Part shown: positions 1-11,645 of the stretch, in pieces
How the letters are laid out: every line of letters begins with the position of its first letter
Position numbering within the stretch: the stretch's first letter is position 1
Source of the DNA: Balaenoptera acutorostrata
Lineage: Eukaryota > Chordata > Mammalia > Artiodactyla > Balaenopteridae
DNA length: 64,000 nt
NCBI RefSeq assembly: GCF_949987535.1
Contig: NC_080078.1
Span: 31,082,942-31,146,941, forward strand
Direction: 5' to 3'
Program-made: the position numbers and the translations under genes
Notes under the pieces: generated by a model
What the model was told of the DNA's origin: nothing
Databases searched by the model: none
The model's input: the letters and a program-made list of their open reading frames with translations, nothing else

Positions 1-58
1 TTAAGCAATTTCCCAGGGTCACACTAGTGAATAGCAGTGTCTGCCTGGACTTCGTCTC
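1..58 (-). mobile_element. MIR SINE fragment (partial, at window edge)
   Basis: The sequence reads like the antisense MIR core (a caagg-type stretch, then 'gtcacactagtgaat'). It is cut by the window start, so only the middle of the element is visible. This is an old, diverged tRNA-derived SINE shared by mammals. Confidence 0.5.
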
Positions 59-117
59 CCAGAAATTTCCACGCTGATTCATTCTCTTCCTTCGGGTTTT
101 AGCTGAGTCACTTCTGC

Positions 118-362
118 AGAGGGGACTTCCCTGACCCCTCCGCTACAGCCCTTCCCTGCCCCCTGTCACCCTCCCAGCTTTGTTTTTCCTCACATCACTC
201 ACTTCCATCTGCTGTGTTCTTGCTCATATTTTGTTTCTCTTCCTCAACTTGACTTGGAACCTTACGAAAGCAAGGATCCTATCTTAGTGACAGCTAGAGA
301 CCCAGCACCTTAAACAGTGCCTGGCACACAGTAGGTATATAATAAATGCTGATATGAATGAT
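118..362 (+). mobile_element. L2 LINE 3' end
   Basis: The segment follows the L2 3' consensus: a 'cttccctgacc' start, a T-rich middle, and the diagnostic end 'cagtgcctggcacacag' with 'taggtatataataaatgct' just after it. It is diverged and not functional. Confidence 0.75.
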
Positions 363-1085
363 CAAAGGAGCCAGACAGTCTGGTTCAAGTTCTCAGCTGC
401 TGCATTATACCACCGCTTTTGCATGGCTATCACCAAGGTCCTATCACTTTAAGATTTGATGCTTAATTGTCTTCCACATAAAATAGAGCCCAAAACTTGG
501 AGGAAGAATCTGGGGAAGGATAATCTGCCTCCCCCAGTGTGGGATCTATTTTCCCGCCCCCTCGATCAAACGCATCATCACAAATGTGCGCACAGATGGA
601 GACACGTCATCCGTAGCTTACATTGCTTTTGCTCCAGAGTTGGGGGTGGGGGACTTGATCATAAACTCCCAGGCAGAAAACCATGGCGACCATCCTCTGG
701 TTCTAATAAAGGTTTGATGAGTCAGTGTCTTGAATGACTATAGCCAAATTGAGTCTGATCACATTCATTTTTAAAAGGCCATGTTTCAGCCACATAATTT
801 TATAGGAATAATCGTTCTGAAGGTCATTCCCAGCATCATTTCACACAGGTGAAATGTTTCTGGTGTTGATCAGGAATGCTGGGCGTACCTTCTCAGAGGG
901 GGTGAAGTGTGAGGGGGATCCATCCCTCTATCAGTGTGTCCTGTACCAGAACACTCACCATTTATGTCAGAGAACCCCATAAGAATCACACATGATGCCT
1001 GGCCAAGTGTTTTCCAGCATCTTCAGATCTCCTTCTCTCCACAGGCTGGGATCCTTGAATCTCCAGCTTCAGGCTCTCTGGATAG
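363..1085. other. Unassigned non-coding stretch
   Basis: I recognise no repeat, gene or RNA here. A 93-codon frame at 456-737 has no domain or signal that I recognise and is probably chance. Confidence 0.5.
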
Positions 1086-1225
1086 AGATATACAGTAATG
1101 AAAAGAACATTGTGTGTAGGGTCAGACATTTGAGTCTGAATCTTGGCTCTGCCTCCTCTGAGCTGTGTGACCTTAGAGAAATTGCTTAACCTCTCTGAGC
1201 TCTGAGTGTCAATGTTTAGCAGGAA
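1086..1225 (+). mobile_element. MIR SINE
   Basis: The order of MIR landmarks is clear: 'gtctgaatcttggctctgcc', then 'gagctgtgtgacctta', then 'ttgcttaacctctctgagc'. The 3' part is lost. Confidence 0.8.
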
Positions 1226-1449
1226 AAAGTGTCCTTGAAGTCCTTCCAGAAAGAGAGGCTAGAATCGGATGCCATAGGTGTCACTTTCAGAGCCCTCATA
1301 TTATCAGAGAAGCCCAGGTCCTGTGGGTCTGAGAATAACTGGTTAGTACCACTGTGTGGGCTACAAGTAAAGTTTTACTCTTCTTTATTTTCTTGCCTGG
1401 GATGCTTACGCAACACTGTAATACATCTGCTCCCCAAAGTTAGTTAGAA

Positions 1450-1692
1450 ATACAATCTTTAATTTTTTTATTTTTTTGAATTTTATTTTATTTATTTTTT
1501 ATACAGCAGTTTCTTATTAGTTATCCATTTTATACATATTAGTGTATACATGTCAATCCCAGTCTCCCAATTCATCACACCACCACCACCACCCCGCTTT
1601 CCCCCCTTGGTGTCCATACGTTTGTTCTCTACATCTGTGTCTCTATTTCTGCCTTGCAAACCGGTTCATCTGTACCATTATACAAGTTTTAA
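1450..1692 (-). mobile_element. L1 3' UTR fragment, antisense
   Basis: The T-rich start, 'atacagcagtttcttatta' and 'catgtcaatcccagtctccc' are the reverse complement of the 3' UTR of cetartiodactyl L1. The CACCACC run at 1578-1593 belongs to this UTR and is not a separate microsatellite. The element is heavily 5'-truncated. Confidence 0.85.
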
Positions 1693-2140
1693 AAATCACC
1701 TATAATCTAACCAACCACCATTGGGTGTTTCCTACCCTATATTTTTCTGTGAAGATATAAAGGGAAAATATTATTTTTAAGATCTAGCCAGGAATTTCTT
1801 TTAGTGTCTGAAATAATGCATTGGAGAGCCATTTGCTGTAGAAGATGAGCTTGTGGATATCGGTGTCCTTCAGGAAGAGAGAGAGAGAGAGAGAGAGATG
1901 CTCCTTGTGTAGAATGAGAGAAAGGTATACGTAGCTCTTCTCTTGAGAGGGAGTGGTAAAGAGAATAAAAAGAGAGGAGAGAGGCGTTACCAAGACTGTG
2001 TGCAGCTATGGGCTAGTGGAAATCTGGGGGAGAAGATGGACACTTGAATGAAAAGGAATACATATATTACCCAATTTCAAACTGTTTGTCAGTTTTCTTT
2101 GTATGCATTCAACTATATTACATTCACCGATGCTCTCTAT

Positions 2141-2143
<3 letters not shown>
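1693..2143. other. Unassigned stretch with a (GA)n run
   Basis: No element is recognised apart from a short (GA)n microsatellite at 1876-1898. Confidence 0.5.
1876..1898. repeat. (GA)n microsatellite
   Basis: About eleven uninterrupted GA units are visible directly. Confidence 0.95.

Positions 2144-2179
<36 letters not shown>
2144..2179. repeat. (TG)n microsatellite
   Basis: Eighteen uninterrupted TG units are present, long enough to be length-polymorphic in a population. Confidence 0.97.
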
Positions 2180-2180
<1 letters not shown>

Positions 2181-3784
2181 CTTAGTACTCAGGAAAGCCT
2201 GAATGTCAATCACACTGGTTCAGTGAAGGCTGGAATGGAGGCAGTCTGAGAGCATCAGGTTCCTGAAGACACAGGTGACCTCAAGACCCTAACCGCCCCT
2301 TCTTCCCAATAGATAATTAACTGGAAACCTGGACCTCCATGGGACATGACGCTGCATGCCCACATTGATCTCACCTCGATTCCAAGAGGAAAGAGGGTGC
2401 GTGAGAGTGTGAGGGGCGAGTGTATGAGAAGTAGGATGCTTTGGGCTGGTCAGACACACAGCTAATTGCAGGCAGCAATTTCCTTATCCACGCCCCCTCC
2501 TCATCACCACAGACTCTGCATTCACTGATATGCATGGCAATTTTATTTTGTAGTTGGGGAAGAAAGGAGGAGTTTTGATTAAGGATCTTGGAAAAAGATC
2601 GATGGAGCTATGACTGAATTTCCTTATGAGGTAGGGCTGTTGGAAACCCCACTCAGACTTGCATAAACTGAGAGAGAAAAAGGGGGAAGGGTGGGAAAGA
2701 GAGAGAACTGACTTGGCTCATATCTGAATAATTCAGTAATATTGGCTTCAGGAATGGATGGATCCAAGTGCTTCGGTGCTGTCACCTCCCTCTATCTCTG
2801 GTCCCCGCTTTCCTCTGTGTTGGCTTCATCTGCAGATGTGCTTTCCTTATGAGGTGACAAGATGCCACCAAGAGTTCCAGCCTTTTATTCTAGCCACTAA
2901 GCAACCACCGGAAAGAGAGCTTCTCTTCCCCAAGACATCTAGCTAGAGTCCCAGGACTGGCTCACAATGGCTCTGACCAACTTCATTAAATCTGTTGGTG
3001 TGGACAAGAGATAGAATGTGTGTTATTGGGAAGGTGATTCCCAAAGGAAGGTTGGGGTCCTGGAAGTTGCAGAGGACTTGAGGCTGGGCAAGCAGAAACC
3101 ACAGTGTCTGTTTCTGCCCTGGTTCCCTGGATTGATTTTGATCCCTTTCATTAAAATCCAAAAGCCATCCTCTCCCTCCTCCCCAAGACCTAAGCCTCTT
3201 TCCTGACTCCTTTTCACACAGATGCAAAGAAAAAAGGCTCCCAACCAGCAGCAACAAAGAATGAGTGCAGTTCAAACATCAGGTCCAACTCTTCACCCCA
3301 TTTCCATCTCTTCCCATTAACTGGCTTTGAGCATAGACCTGGGTGTTCATCTCTTACAAGAGTGGGACCTCAGCCCTCTCAGAATTGGAGAAAGGGGTGG
3401 AGAAAGGGCATGAGGCTCCAATGGCGTGGAGAGGCTCGTCACTCCTTGGTTGGAAGAAAAACTTAGGCGAGGGAGGACCGATCCATGGAAGCTTTGCTGT
3501 TGCCCTGGAAGCTGCTGGTGTCTGTGCTCGGGGAGCTCTGGCTGCAGTTAACTGAACCCAGGGATCAGGAGAAGGAAGAGGCAGAGACAGAAGATCCCAG
3601 GATGTTTTGCAGACTCTGAGTGACTCAGGAGCAGAGGAAGTTAGTGGCTTTCTTTATGGACTTTCAACCTGTCAGGCAAAGATGACCCTACCCATGAGGA
3701 CTGGTAAAGGGGAGTGGTGTGCCCATTGATAACGTAGTGTTCCCAAGCCTGAGCTCTGGGATTTCCTTATCCATAATATGTGTG
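2180..3784. other. Unassigned non-coding stretch
   Basis: I see no recognisable repeat or gene. Overlapping short frames on both strands around 2943-3275 look like chance; none shows a domain or splice context I can defend. Confidence 0.45.
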
Positions 3785-4200
3785 TATGCTAGATTGATTT
3801 CAAAAATGTCCCTGAGTCTTCACCACTCCCGGCATCCATAACTTTGCAATGTGACCTTGTAGTTTCTCTGATCAAGATGTGGAGTCTACTTCTTCACCCG
3901 TTGAATGCCAGCTGGCCCCAGCATTTGCTTTAGTCACTAGGATGTCATGGAGGTAACAGCACGTGCCAGTCCCCAGCTGAGGTCTTAGGAGGTCTTGTGT
4001 GCTTCACTGTTGTTCTTGGAAACTTACCCAGCGGCCATGTGAACAAGCCCAGGCCATCTTGCTGAATGATGGGTGACATGTGACCTCCACCCCAGCCAAC
4101 TGCCAGCCAACCACCAGGCATGTGAGTGAGGTCATCATGGAGCAGCCAGCCCCAGCCAACTGGTCAACCAACCATAGACTCAACCAGTCAAGATCACTCA
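3785..4200 (+). mobile_element. Possible MaLR-type LTR relic
   Basis: Phrases such as 'tgcaatgtgacctt', 'gccatgtgaacaagccc' and the repeated 'ccccagccaactg' resemble the middle and 3' part of an ERVL-MaLR LTR. Ends are not found and the copy is very diverged. No viral coding sequence is present. Confidence 0.4.
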
Positions 4201-4933
4201 AACGTTTTAAGGTACGAGATGATGGGGGTCTAAGAAATGAGGGGAAAGCAACCCTGGGAGAAACTTAGATGGCTAAGAGAACAAAGTAAAACAGTTCCCT
4301 CCTCACTCCCCACATCTTATTTTGAGCCTCACATCTGAAAGCAGAGGCTTGATATCGCAACAAGGCTTAGCCTATCCATCAAAATGATCAATATTCCAAA
4401 TTGGCATCCACACACCCACAAACTTTTCCTTTCCTGAACAATGCCCTGATTCACATTAGCCCAAGAATGGAAGTCTGTATCCTTTCCAGTCCCAATGAGT
4501 CAATGTCTTAAAAAATAGGTATATATTTAGGATTTCCAAAAGAGATAATGAGCAATTGCTAATAATTATTTGAAGCCATTAGAGTTGGGCCCAGCACAAT
4601 TAATGCTACTGTTGAATTTTGATAATACCAGAAAGATAATTTAAGCTCAGTGCAAGGATGGATGCCAAGACATGCTCAACAATTGAACGAAATTTTCAAA
4701 CATACAGATGTAATCTTTTCAAGCAGCGTGAATTCAAGTGAATTGAATTGCGACACAATGATGGTTTCTTGTACATTTCCTAGAACGTTCAGAATTGAGA
4801 GGCAGATGTTTTCAGGGAGGGAACAAGCTCGGAGGAGTCTGGCCTGCTTCCTCAGGAGCTGGACGGGGTGCCGACATGTAGCACCAATTCAGACAAGAAC
4901 AGTGGCTGCTCTTTGAGTCAACTTTGAGTCGTG
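4201..4933. other. Unassigned non-coding stretch
   Basis: An AT-rich stretch with no repeat or gene that I can name. Confidence 0.45.
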
Positions 4934-4938
4934 ACTTC

Positions 4939-5391
4939 TGTATTCATTTCCTGGGCTGCTGTAACAAATTACCACAGATGTGATGCCCTAAAACAACAGA
5001 AATGTATTCCCTCACAGTTCTAGAGGCCGTAAATCCGAAGTCGAGGTGTCAGCAGGTTTGCTTCCTTCAGGAGGCTCTGAAGGAGAGTCCACTGCATGCT
5101 TCTCTTGCAGCTTCTGGTGGCTGCTGCCAATCCTTGGCATTCTTTGGCTTCTAGATGCTGTGCCCCAATGTCTTCATGAGTCTTCACGTCACCCTCTCCT
5201 CTGTGTGTCTTCTCTTCTTCTTTTTTCTGACAAGGACACTTGTCATTGGATTTAAGACCCACCGTAATCCAGGAAAAAATCATCTCAAGACTGTTAATTA
5301 TATCTGAAAAGACCCCGTTTTTCAAACAAGGTCACACTTCCAGGTTGTGGGTGGGCGTATAGTTTGGGGGGCCACCGGTCAACCCACTACA
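4939..5391 (-). mobile_element. MLT1-type solo LTR, apparently complete
   Basis: A 453 bp element matching the reverse complement of an MLT1 LTR: 'gctgctgtaacaaattacc' near one end and 'caacccactaca' at the other. It starts TG and ends CA. It is flanked by a perfect 5 bp direct repeat ACTTC (4934-4938 and 5392-5396), as expected for ERVL-MaLR integration. No internal retroviral region remains, so this is a solo LTR. Confidence 0.88.
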
Positions 5392-5396
5392 ACTTC

Positions 5397-5865
5397 TAAG
5401 GCAGGAGGCTCCTGCCCACCTCTGACTTCGTCTCCTACCAAGCTCCCCATCATTCCAGGCACATGGGCCTCATGACTGTTCCTCAAACACACAGGCTTCA
5501 TTCTTAATCAGGAATGCTGCTCCCTCTTCCAAGAATGTTATGCTGCCTTCCAGCCATTCGGGTCCCAATTCCAGCGTCTCCGTCTCAAAGTGACCTTCCT
5601 TGATTGCTCTGTATAAACTGACACCCCATCTCCAGTCTCTCTTCATGACATTCTTCTGTTTTACTTTATTCATGGCATTTGACACCATTTGAAATTACTG
5701 TAGGTATCTGTTTATTTTTTCATCTCCCTTCACTAAAATATAAAGCTCCATGAGATCAAGGACCTCCCTGCCGTATTGATCGGAATAACATCTCTATCAA
5801 TCTGAGCAATTTCTGTCCTGTTGTAGACACTCAATGACGAGTTGTCGAGTGAATGACTGTATATG
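5397..5865 (+). mobile_element. L2 LINE 3' region
   Basis: The text follows L2: 'tcccaattccag', 'aaagtgaccttccttgattg', 'ataaagctccatgagatcaa' and a final 'acactcaatgacgag' with a gaatgaatg-like tail. It is diverged. Confidence 0.65.
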
Positions 5866-6776
5866 CCACACTGGGTATCACAAAGTCAGGTTCATAACTT
5901 GAGAAATTGTCTGACCTTCTGAAATGAGAGGAGTTTTCCAGAATGAAGACCTCAAGTTATGGGTCAAGGAGAGAGAACTCTCATCCACAGGGAGAACGGA
6001 GGTGTGGTAGAGCCCAGGCCTGACTGTGTTTTATAAGCACCATCATGTGATTCTAATGGGGCAGCCAGGATTGAAGACCAGTGATCTAAGACAGTCACAG
6101 CAATTCCATTCCTTTTGTCAAGTGATTGATATAGTAATCTGGGCATGTGACATAAACATGGTCAACAAACCATGAGGCCAAATCAGCTGGGGATATTCTG
6201 GGAAAGCTTTTCTTCCATTTAGAAAAAGGACACAGAGGGAGATTGTTTTCCACCCCTGGGTAGCACTCTCCTTGTGGAATATAGACCAGACCTCCCCTGT
6301 GCGACTATAGAGAGATTTCACTGCACGTGTCACTTCTGTAGTTTTTCTATCAGTTATCCTATTGACAGTCATATAGTAGAGATCTAGTCTATTTTCCATC
6401 ATCCAAGGACATGGGCTTTTCTGCAGGGTTCCATGGTTGAGAAACTAAGGAGCATAATGATGAGCATTTATGTTCTTTCCCTCTTTTTGGTATGCCAGCA
6501 TCAGAGGAGTTTATTCTTACCTCGTGGCCTCAAGATGACTGCTGAAGTTCCAGGCATCACACAAAGGCAGTGCCACCCAGGGTCAGGAAAGAGGTTGTAA
6601 ATATCTCTGTTTTTCTTCTCTGTGGACCCCACTTTCCTATAGTCCATCCCCAGCTGACTTAGACTTCAGGGTTCATTGGCCAGCTTTATGTGTGCACCGA
6701 GATAAATATGATGCTGTTGGACAATGATTCTCTGGGAATAGGAAAGTCAATAAATAAAGACTCCTAAGTATCAGAA
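5866..6776. other. Unassigned non-coding stretch
   Basis: No repeat family or gene is recognised. An 11 bp inverted repeat sits at 5893-5903 and 5951-5961. Confidence 0.45.
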
Positions 6777-6905
6777 AAAAAGAGCCCTGGATTTGGAGAC
6801 CACAGTGACCTGGGTTCAAATACCAGCCCTGGCTCCTTATCCACTGTGTGATCTGGTGGCGTCCCAGGCTGCAGCTTCCTCTCTGTAAAATGGATAAATG
6901 GCTCT
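6777..6905 (+). mobile_element. MIR SINE
   Basis: MIR landmarks are seen: 'acctgggttcaaataccagc', 'gtgtgatctgg' and 'ctctgtaaaatggataaat'. Confidence 0.75.
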
Positions 6906-7649
6906 CCTGGTCTTAGTTCTCCTTAGCACTTTCTCATGCCTGAGAAGCCAGAACCCAGAAAACCTCAGTGTTCTTTAGGCACCTTCGATTTTTCTCTTCA
7001 ACAAGCCACTCGGAGATGCCAAAGGAAACCAATTATTAAAGAGAATTACCTCCCAGGCATGTAAGCATGTCCTAATTTACTGGTTATAAGCTGGAAAACA
7101 ATTTCAACCAGGTGGAGGTGCCCTGCCCCTGACACTGGTCACCAAATTGTTGCCATCTTACTTCTCTGAAGGAGGCTCTGCTATAAGATATTAGAGGGAA
7201 AAATACGGGCTCTTTTCTACCCTTTACTCCAAATTCTGCTCTGGCTTAAAAGCCTTAAATATTTTCAAGTGCTTAAAAAAAATAAAAACCTCCTGGATGG
7301 ACACTCTTAATATATCTGTGAAAGTATGCCTCAAAGAGGGGATGGACTTGCACTTGCGAGGTTAGAACATGTCATATCAAGTGAAATATAAAAATCTGAA
7401 TCCCCAGCCCCCTCCCAGAGCACTGCCGTTCTCACTTGTTTGTGGTGTTCAAGGAAAAGCATCTTTGACTTCCTCTCTTAAAGCGACAGTGCCCCATCAG
7501 CACCTGCAGGATGAGCCATTAAGGTCTCATGAACCAGCCAGCAGCACAGCCCCCAGCTGCTCAGAGACCACCCCCGCCCTTGTCCTGGCAATTCTCACAG
7601 ATCCCGGATCTCATCCAATGGACTTCAGCAAAAGTTGATTTATCACCGC
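6906..7649. other. Unassigned non-coding stretch
   Basis: No repeat is recognised. The part around 7030-7160 is non-repetitive and AT-mixed, and could be conserved non-coding DNA, but nothing in the sequence proves it. Confidence 0.4.
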
Positions 7650-7900
7650 TAATGTGAGAATGTATTTACCGCTCGCCAGGCGCTGTCTAAGTATATTAGC
7701 AATCACCACTGAAATTTACATTGAACGTGCCACGTGTGGGACATGGCTTCACGTGCTTTATACATACATTTACTGCATTCTCATAGTAACCCTATTAGGT
7801 TCTGCATTTGAGGAAACAGGCTCAGAAAAGTGCAGTAAATTTCTTGAGGTTTTTCAACTAGGGAGGGGCAGAGTTGGGTTTCAGACCCTGATGCAAGTCA
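7650..7900 (-). mobile_element. MIR SINE, antisense
   Basis: The antisense MIR order is visible: 'gccaggcgctgtctaagtat', 'ctcatagtaaccctattagg', 'gaggaaacaggctcagaaaa' and 'gggcagagttgggtttcaga'. Confidence 0.75.
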
Positions 7901-8194
7901 CAAATGTATACAATTACATAAGTTAATGTACTTCACATGAATATAAATGTACTATACGGAGACGTGTCTTGCAACAGCCTAAACTTTGTACCTAAACTTT
8001 CTGTATGTGACAGTGTGGGAGTGAGGAAACTACTCTTTTATTTTTAAAGTGTAACCGAATTATACTGTTATTTTATTTCCAGGAAAAAACAAAGGCTTTG
8101 AGTTCTGGGCAATATTGCAGACACTTACTTCTACCAAGTAGAAGCCATTTCCTGTCCAGTCACAGCTTTTGCTCTGTAGCTGGGAACACGATTC
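7901..8194. other. Unassigned non-coding stretch
   Basis: Nothing is recognised between two antisense MIR copies. Confidence 0.4.
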
Positions 8195-8322
8195 CTGTTT
8201 ACTAAGTGCTGACACACTTTACTATATACTACAGTACGGACTACAGTGTCGCTTACCAGATAGACACTCGGGTAGAGCTGGGATTTGAACCCAGGTCTCA
8301 GGACCCCAAAGGTCCACTAAAA
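8195..8322 (-). mobile_element. MIR SINE fragment, antisense
   Basis: The diagnostic end 'gtagagctgggatttgaacc' plus 'caggtctcaggacc' is clear; the other half is weak. Confidence 0.65.
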
Positions 8323-8429
8323 ATGGTTTCTTTCTATGAATAGGACTGTTCTAATATTCCAGAAACGCTTTGAGGGCATCTGCTATACCTAAGCATGTAT
8401 CAGACAAGAGAGGAGCGGAATTAAGGCTG

Positions 8430-8900
8430 CGAGATGGGCTTGAGGGTTCACACAAATGCTTACTGGGCATAGACTGTGCTAAGCACTGGGATAAATGCCA
8501 CAGATACAGAGTTGGAAAATTAGACACAGTCCTTGCCCCGTGGAGTCTAGTGTGGAGGACTGTCGTTAAATATAGAATATAATGGATTCTATCATTTCAG
8601 ACTGTGAAAAGAGCTATTAAGGAAAACAAAAGGGAAGGTCTCATTTAGCTGGGGGGGAGGGAGAGGTTAACCAGGAATGTCTGCTTTAAAGATATGATAT
8701 ATGATGAGCCCTCAAGGGTGGGGCGCCGTTTGCAGATGGAGAGTGAGGTGGAAGTGCATTCCCGGCAGAGGTTAACAGCATGTGCAAAGGTCCTGAGGCA
8801 GACATGAGCTTGGCACTTAGAGGAACAGAAGGGTTAGTGTAGCTGTACTAATATTGAGAGGGTCTAGGCCACAGGATGATGTTAGAGAGGTGCACTTCTT
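8430..8900 (-). mobile_element. L2 LINE, antisense
   Basis: Antisense L2 landmarks: 'gactgtgctaagcactggga', 'cacagtccttgcc', 'gtggaagtgcattcccggca' and 'catgtgcaaaggtcctgagg'. Confidence 0.78.
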
Positions 8901-9130
8901 GGAGTCCAGCTAGGGAAACAATGCAGGAGGTCCTGGCTTAGGCTGATCAAGAAGAAGCCAGTGCCTGCAGCAGCACACCCAATGAATTAGCACCTCTGGA
9001 AGTCACAAGGAAGGACCAGGGAGGAAGATGAGCTGCAGACACAGAGCAGAGCCATGAAGGTGAGCAGATTGGAGGGGCTGGCCTTGGTGAGCCAGCCAGC
9101 ATCATGCTGTACCCATACTAGCCCTTTCTT

Positions 9131-9290
9131 TTTTTTTTGGTATATTTTTATTTTATTTTTTCATTTATTTTTTTTTTTTTTTGGCTGTGCCACGCAGCTT
9201 GTGGGATCTCAGTTCCCCGACCAGGGATTGAACCTGGGCCCACGGCAGTGAAAGCGCCAAGTCCTAACCACTGGACCACCAAGGAATTCC
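9131..9290 (-). mobile_element. tRNA-derived SINE (short, older type)
   Basis: The 160 bp element ends in 'ggaccaccaaggaattcc', the reverse complement of the cetartiodactyl tRNA-derived SINE head, with 'gaccagggattgaacctggg' as the B box region. The tail is the T-rich run at its left. A 9 bp target duplication CCCTTTCTT flanks it (9122-9130, 9291-9299). Confidence 0.92.
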
Positions 9291-9354
9291 CCCTTTCTTC
9301 ATCCCTGATTATCTCTGTGACATTAGACCAGACTTTGGTGTTTTAGGGTCTCCC

Positions 9355-9605
9355 TGTCTCTTAACTGGCTGCATTTTATTCAAGTCTGCCATCGTGACCT
9401 TCAGAACACAGATCTGAGAACGTCACTCCCCAGCTTTCAGGAGAGAATTGAAACTCCTTAGGTGAGCACACCAGTCCCTTGGTGATTTGGGGCCTGCCCA
9501 CCTCTCACTGCGTGACTCTCTCCATCTCCTGCAACCTATAGCATTGGAGCTCCACCATTGTTCCTTGGGATTCCATAATGCCTTGCCTTGCTCTCACTGA
9601 TGGTT
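9355..9605 (+). mobile_element. L2 LINE fragment
   Basis: Sense L2 phrases are present: 'tgagaacgtcactccccagc', 'aactccttaggtgagc', 'tttggggcctgcccacctct'. Confidence 0.65.
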
Positions 9606-10429
9606 GACTAGATTATGCCAAAAATCTTTTCTAGCTCTAAGAACCCAAGAAAGAAGTGCAAACTCTTTTTCTGACAATGGACATAACAAGCATGAGTCAG
9701 TCACCCTGCTTCACTGTTGATCAATGACAAACCCATTGTCATGTGTGAGCTCCGTGTCAGTCCCCACTTTCATTAGAACTGTTTGCCCTCCTTTGTTGAG
9801 ACACATCTGTAACACTGATGTGTTAAAACAAGTTGCCTAGAGAGTTTCTCTTGTGTGGAGATGTGGTCATAAGGTATATTGAGTTTCTGTTCTCTTCCAG
9901 GGGCCGAGGAGTGGTTGGTTACCGAGGGGTATTGGATGCCCCCAGCCTGCTCCCTCGGTCTCTCTAATTTCTGGGGAGTAGCTGGCAGTATTGCAATTGC
10001 TTTGTAAGGGAGACTTTCTCAAGGAAGGAAGCAGCGTTCATTACAGAGAGAGCGCACGAGGCAGGGGAGTGACAGGAGACTCTGGGAAGATTTCTGAGCT
10101 GTGAATGTCAGGTTGTCAAGAGGCTGTGGAATTAACTGGAAGAGGAGCACGCTGGTTGAATTACTAGTGAGGTTTGGGTTCTCTCCCAGCTCGGGTGATC
10201 CTGGTGGCCTGCACTGCCCAGTTAAAGGACGCAAAAGCTCTAGTATGAAAAGGAAGAGCAAAGCTCTTTGTGGAAACTGTATGTCCCCACAGTCAGATCT
10301 TCTTGTGACTTAGCTCTCACTGGCTATGAAGAGCATCAGTGGAAACTTCTGAACTGCGGGGGTACTTCTGAGTTGCCCTGCCCCCCACCACTGCACCTTA
10401 GTGGCTGCTCCTCGTCTGAGTGCTCCCAC
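9606..10429. other. Unassigned non-coding stretch
   Basis: No repeat or gene is recognised. Short frames on both strands at 10019-10456 overlap one another and show no family signature. Confidence 0.45.
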
Positions 10430-10690
10430 CACCCATTCCTGGACTCTGTCCCTTGACTTCTATCTCCTCCCCCGGTTCCTCGTGGCCACTGGCTTAGTTC
10501 ACTCTTCAGCATCCTTCAGCCAGGTTACAGCGTTGCCTTCTGTCCGGTCTCCTAACTTTGTTCTATTTATTTCTTCTATTTGTTCTCCTTCCTCTAACTT
10601 AATCATTCCGAGTTAAAGTTCTGCCATCGTACCCCTGGGTTCATAACTCCTGGTCTGGCACTTTCCTCCATCAGAAGACCTATGCACTCT
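10430..10690 (+). mobile_element. Possible L2 LINE fragment
   Basis: C/T-rich text with L2-like word order ('ttcctggactctgtcccttg', 'ggcactttcctccatcagaa'). It is weak and may be wrong. Confidence 0.3.
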
Positions 10691-10699
10691 CTTATTTAA

Positions 10700-11645
10700 C
10701 ATCCTTATTGAGATGTAACTGATATACAGTAAACCACACTCTTTCAAGTGTACAATTAGAATAGTTTTTTAAAATAAATTTATTTATTTAATTTATTTAT
10801 TTTTGGCTGCGTTGGGTCTTTGTTGCTGCGCGCGGGCTTTCTCTAGTTGCGGCAAGCAGGGGCTACTCTTTGTTGCGGTGCACGGGCTTCTCATTGCAGT
10901 GGCTTTTCTTGCTGGGAGCATGGGCTCTAGGCGTGCGGGCTTCAGTAGTTGTGGCACTCAGGCTTCAATAGTTGTGGCTCACGGGCTCCAGAGAGCAGGC
11001 TCAGTAGTTGTGGCGCACAGGCTTAGTTGCTCTGCAGCATGTGGGATCTTCCCAGACCAGGGCTCAAACCCATGTCCCCTGCACTGGCAGGTGGATTCTT
11101 AACCACTGCACCACCAGGGAAGCCCACAATTAGAATAGTTTTGACATGCATATCCACCTGTGAAACCATCACCACAATCCCGATCATGAGCATATGAATC
11201 CCCCCCAAAAGTTTCCTCTTGTCCCTTTGCAATCCCCTCCATGCTCCCTCCCTCCCATCCTCAGGAAAACACTGGTCATTATAGGTTGCTTTGCATCTTC
11301 TATGATTTTAGATCAATAGAATCATACCGTGTGTGCTCTTTTTTTGTCTTACTTCCTTCACTTGGCATAGTTATTTTTGAGATTCATTGTTGCTGTTGAA
11401 GATACCAAAAGTTCATTGCCTTTTATGGCTGTACAGCGTTGCGTCATATGGATGATAGATTTAGCACAATGAGTTCATCCAGTCACCTGTTGATGGACAG
11501 CTGGGTGTTCTTGGTTTGGAGCTATTGTATAGGAAGATGCTATGAGCATTCATCTACAAGTCTTTGTAGGGATATACATTTTTATTTCTTTTGAATAAAT
11601 ACCTAGATGTGGAATGGCTGGGTCATATGGTAATATATTATCTTC
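10700..11645 (-). mobile_element. Old L1 3' end, antisense, split by a SINE
   Basis: Antisense old-L1 3' UTR: 'cttattgagatgtaactgat' and, beyond the SINE, 'gaaaccatcaccacaatccc', 'tatggctgtacagcg', 'tggctgggtcatatggtaat'. It is interrupted by the SINE at 10769-11125. Confidence 0.85.
10769..11125 (-). mobile_element. CHR-type tRNA-derived SINE
   Basis: A full-length element of about 350 bp. The head is at the right, 'accaccagggaagccc', preceded by the B box 'ccagggctcaaacccatgtc'. The AT-rich tail is at the left. A perfect 17 bp target duplication lies at 10752-10768 and 11126-11142, so the insertion into the L1 is certain. Confidence 0.97.

Noticed and set aside
1542..1760. His-rich frame that looked like a metal-binding peptide
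   Set aside because: It lies in an antisense L1 3' UTR, and the His run comes from its CAC repeats.
4939..5391. Endogenous retrovirus genes near the LTRs
   Set aside because: All LTRs here (4.9, 18.5, 27.9, 36.2, 37.1, 51.9, 61.6 kb) are solo or partial; no gag, pol or env sequence was found beside them.
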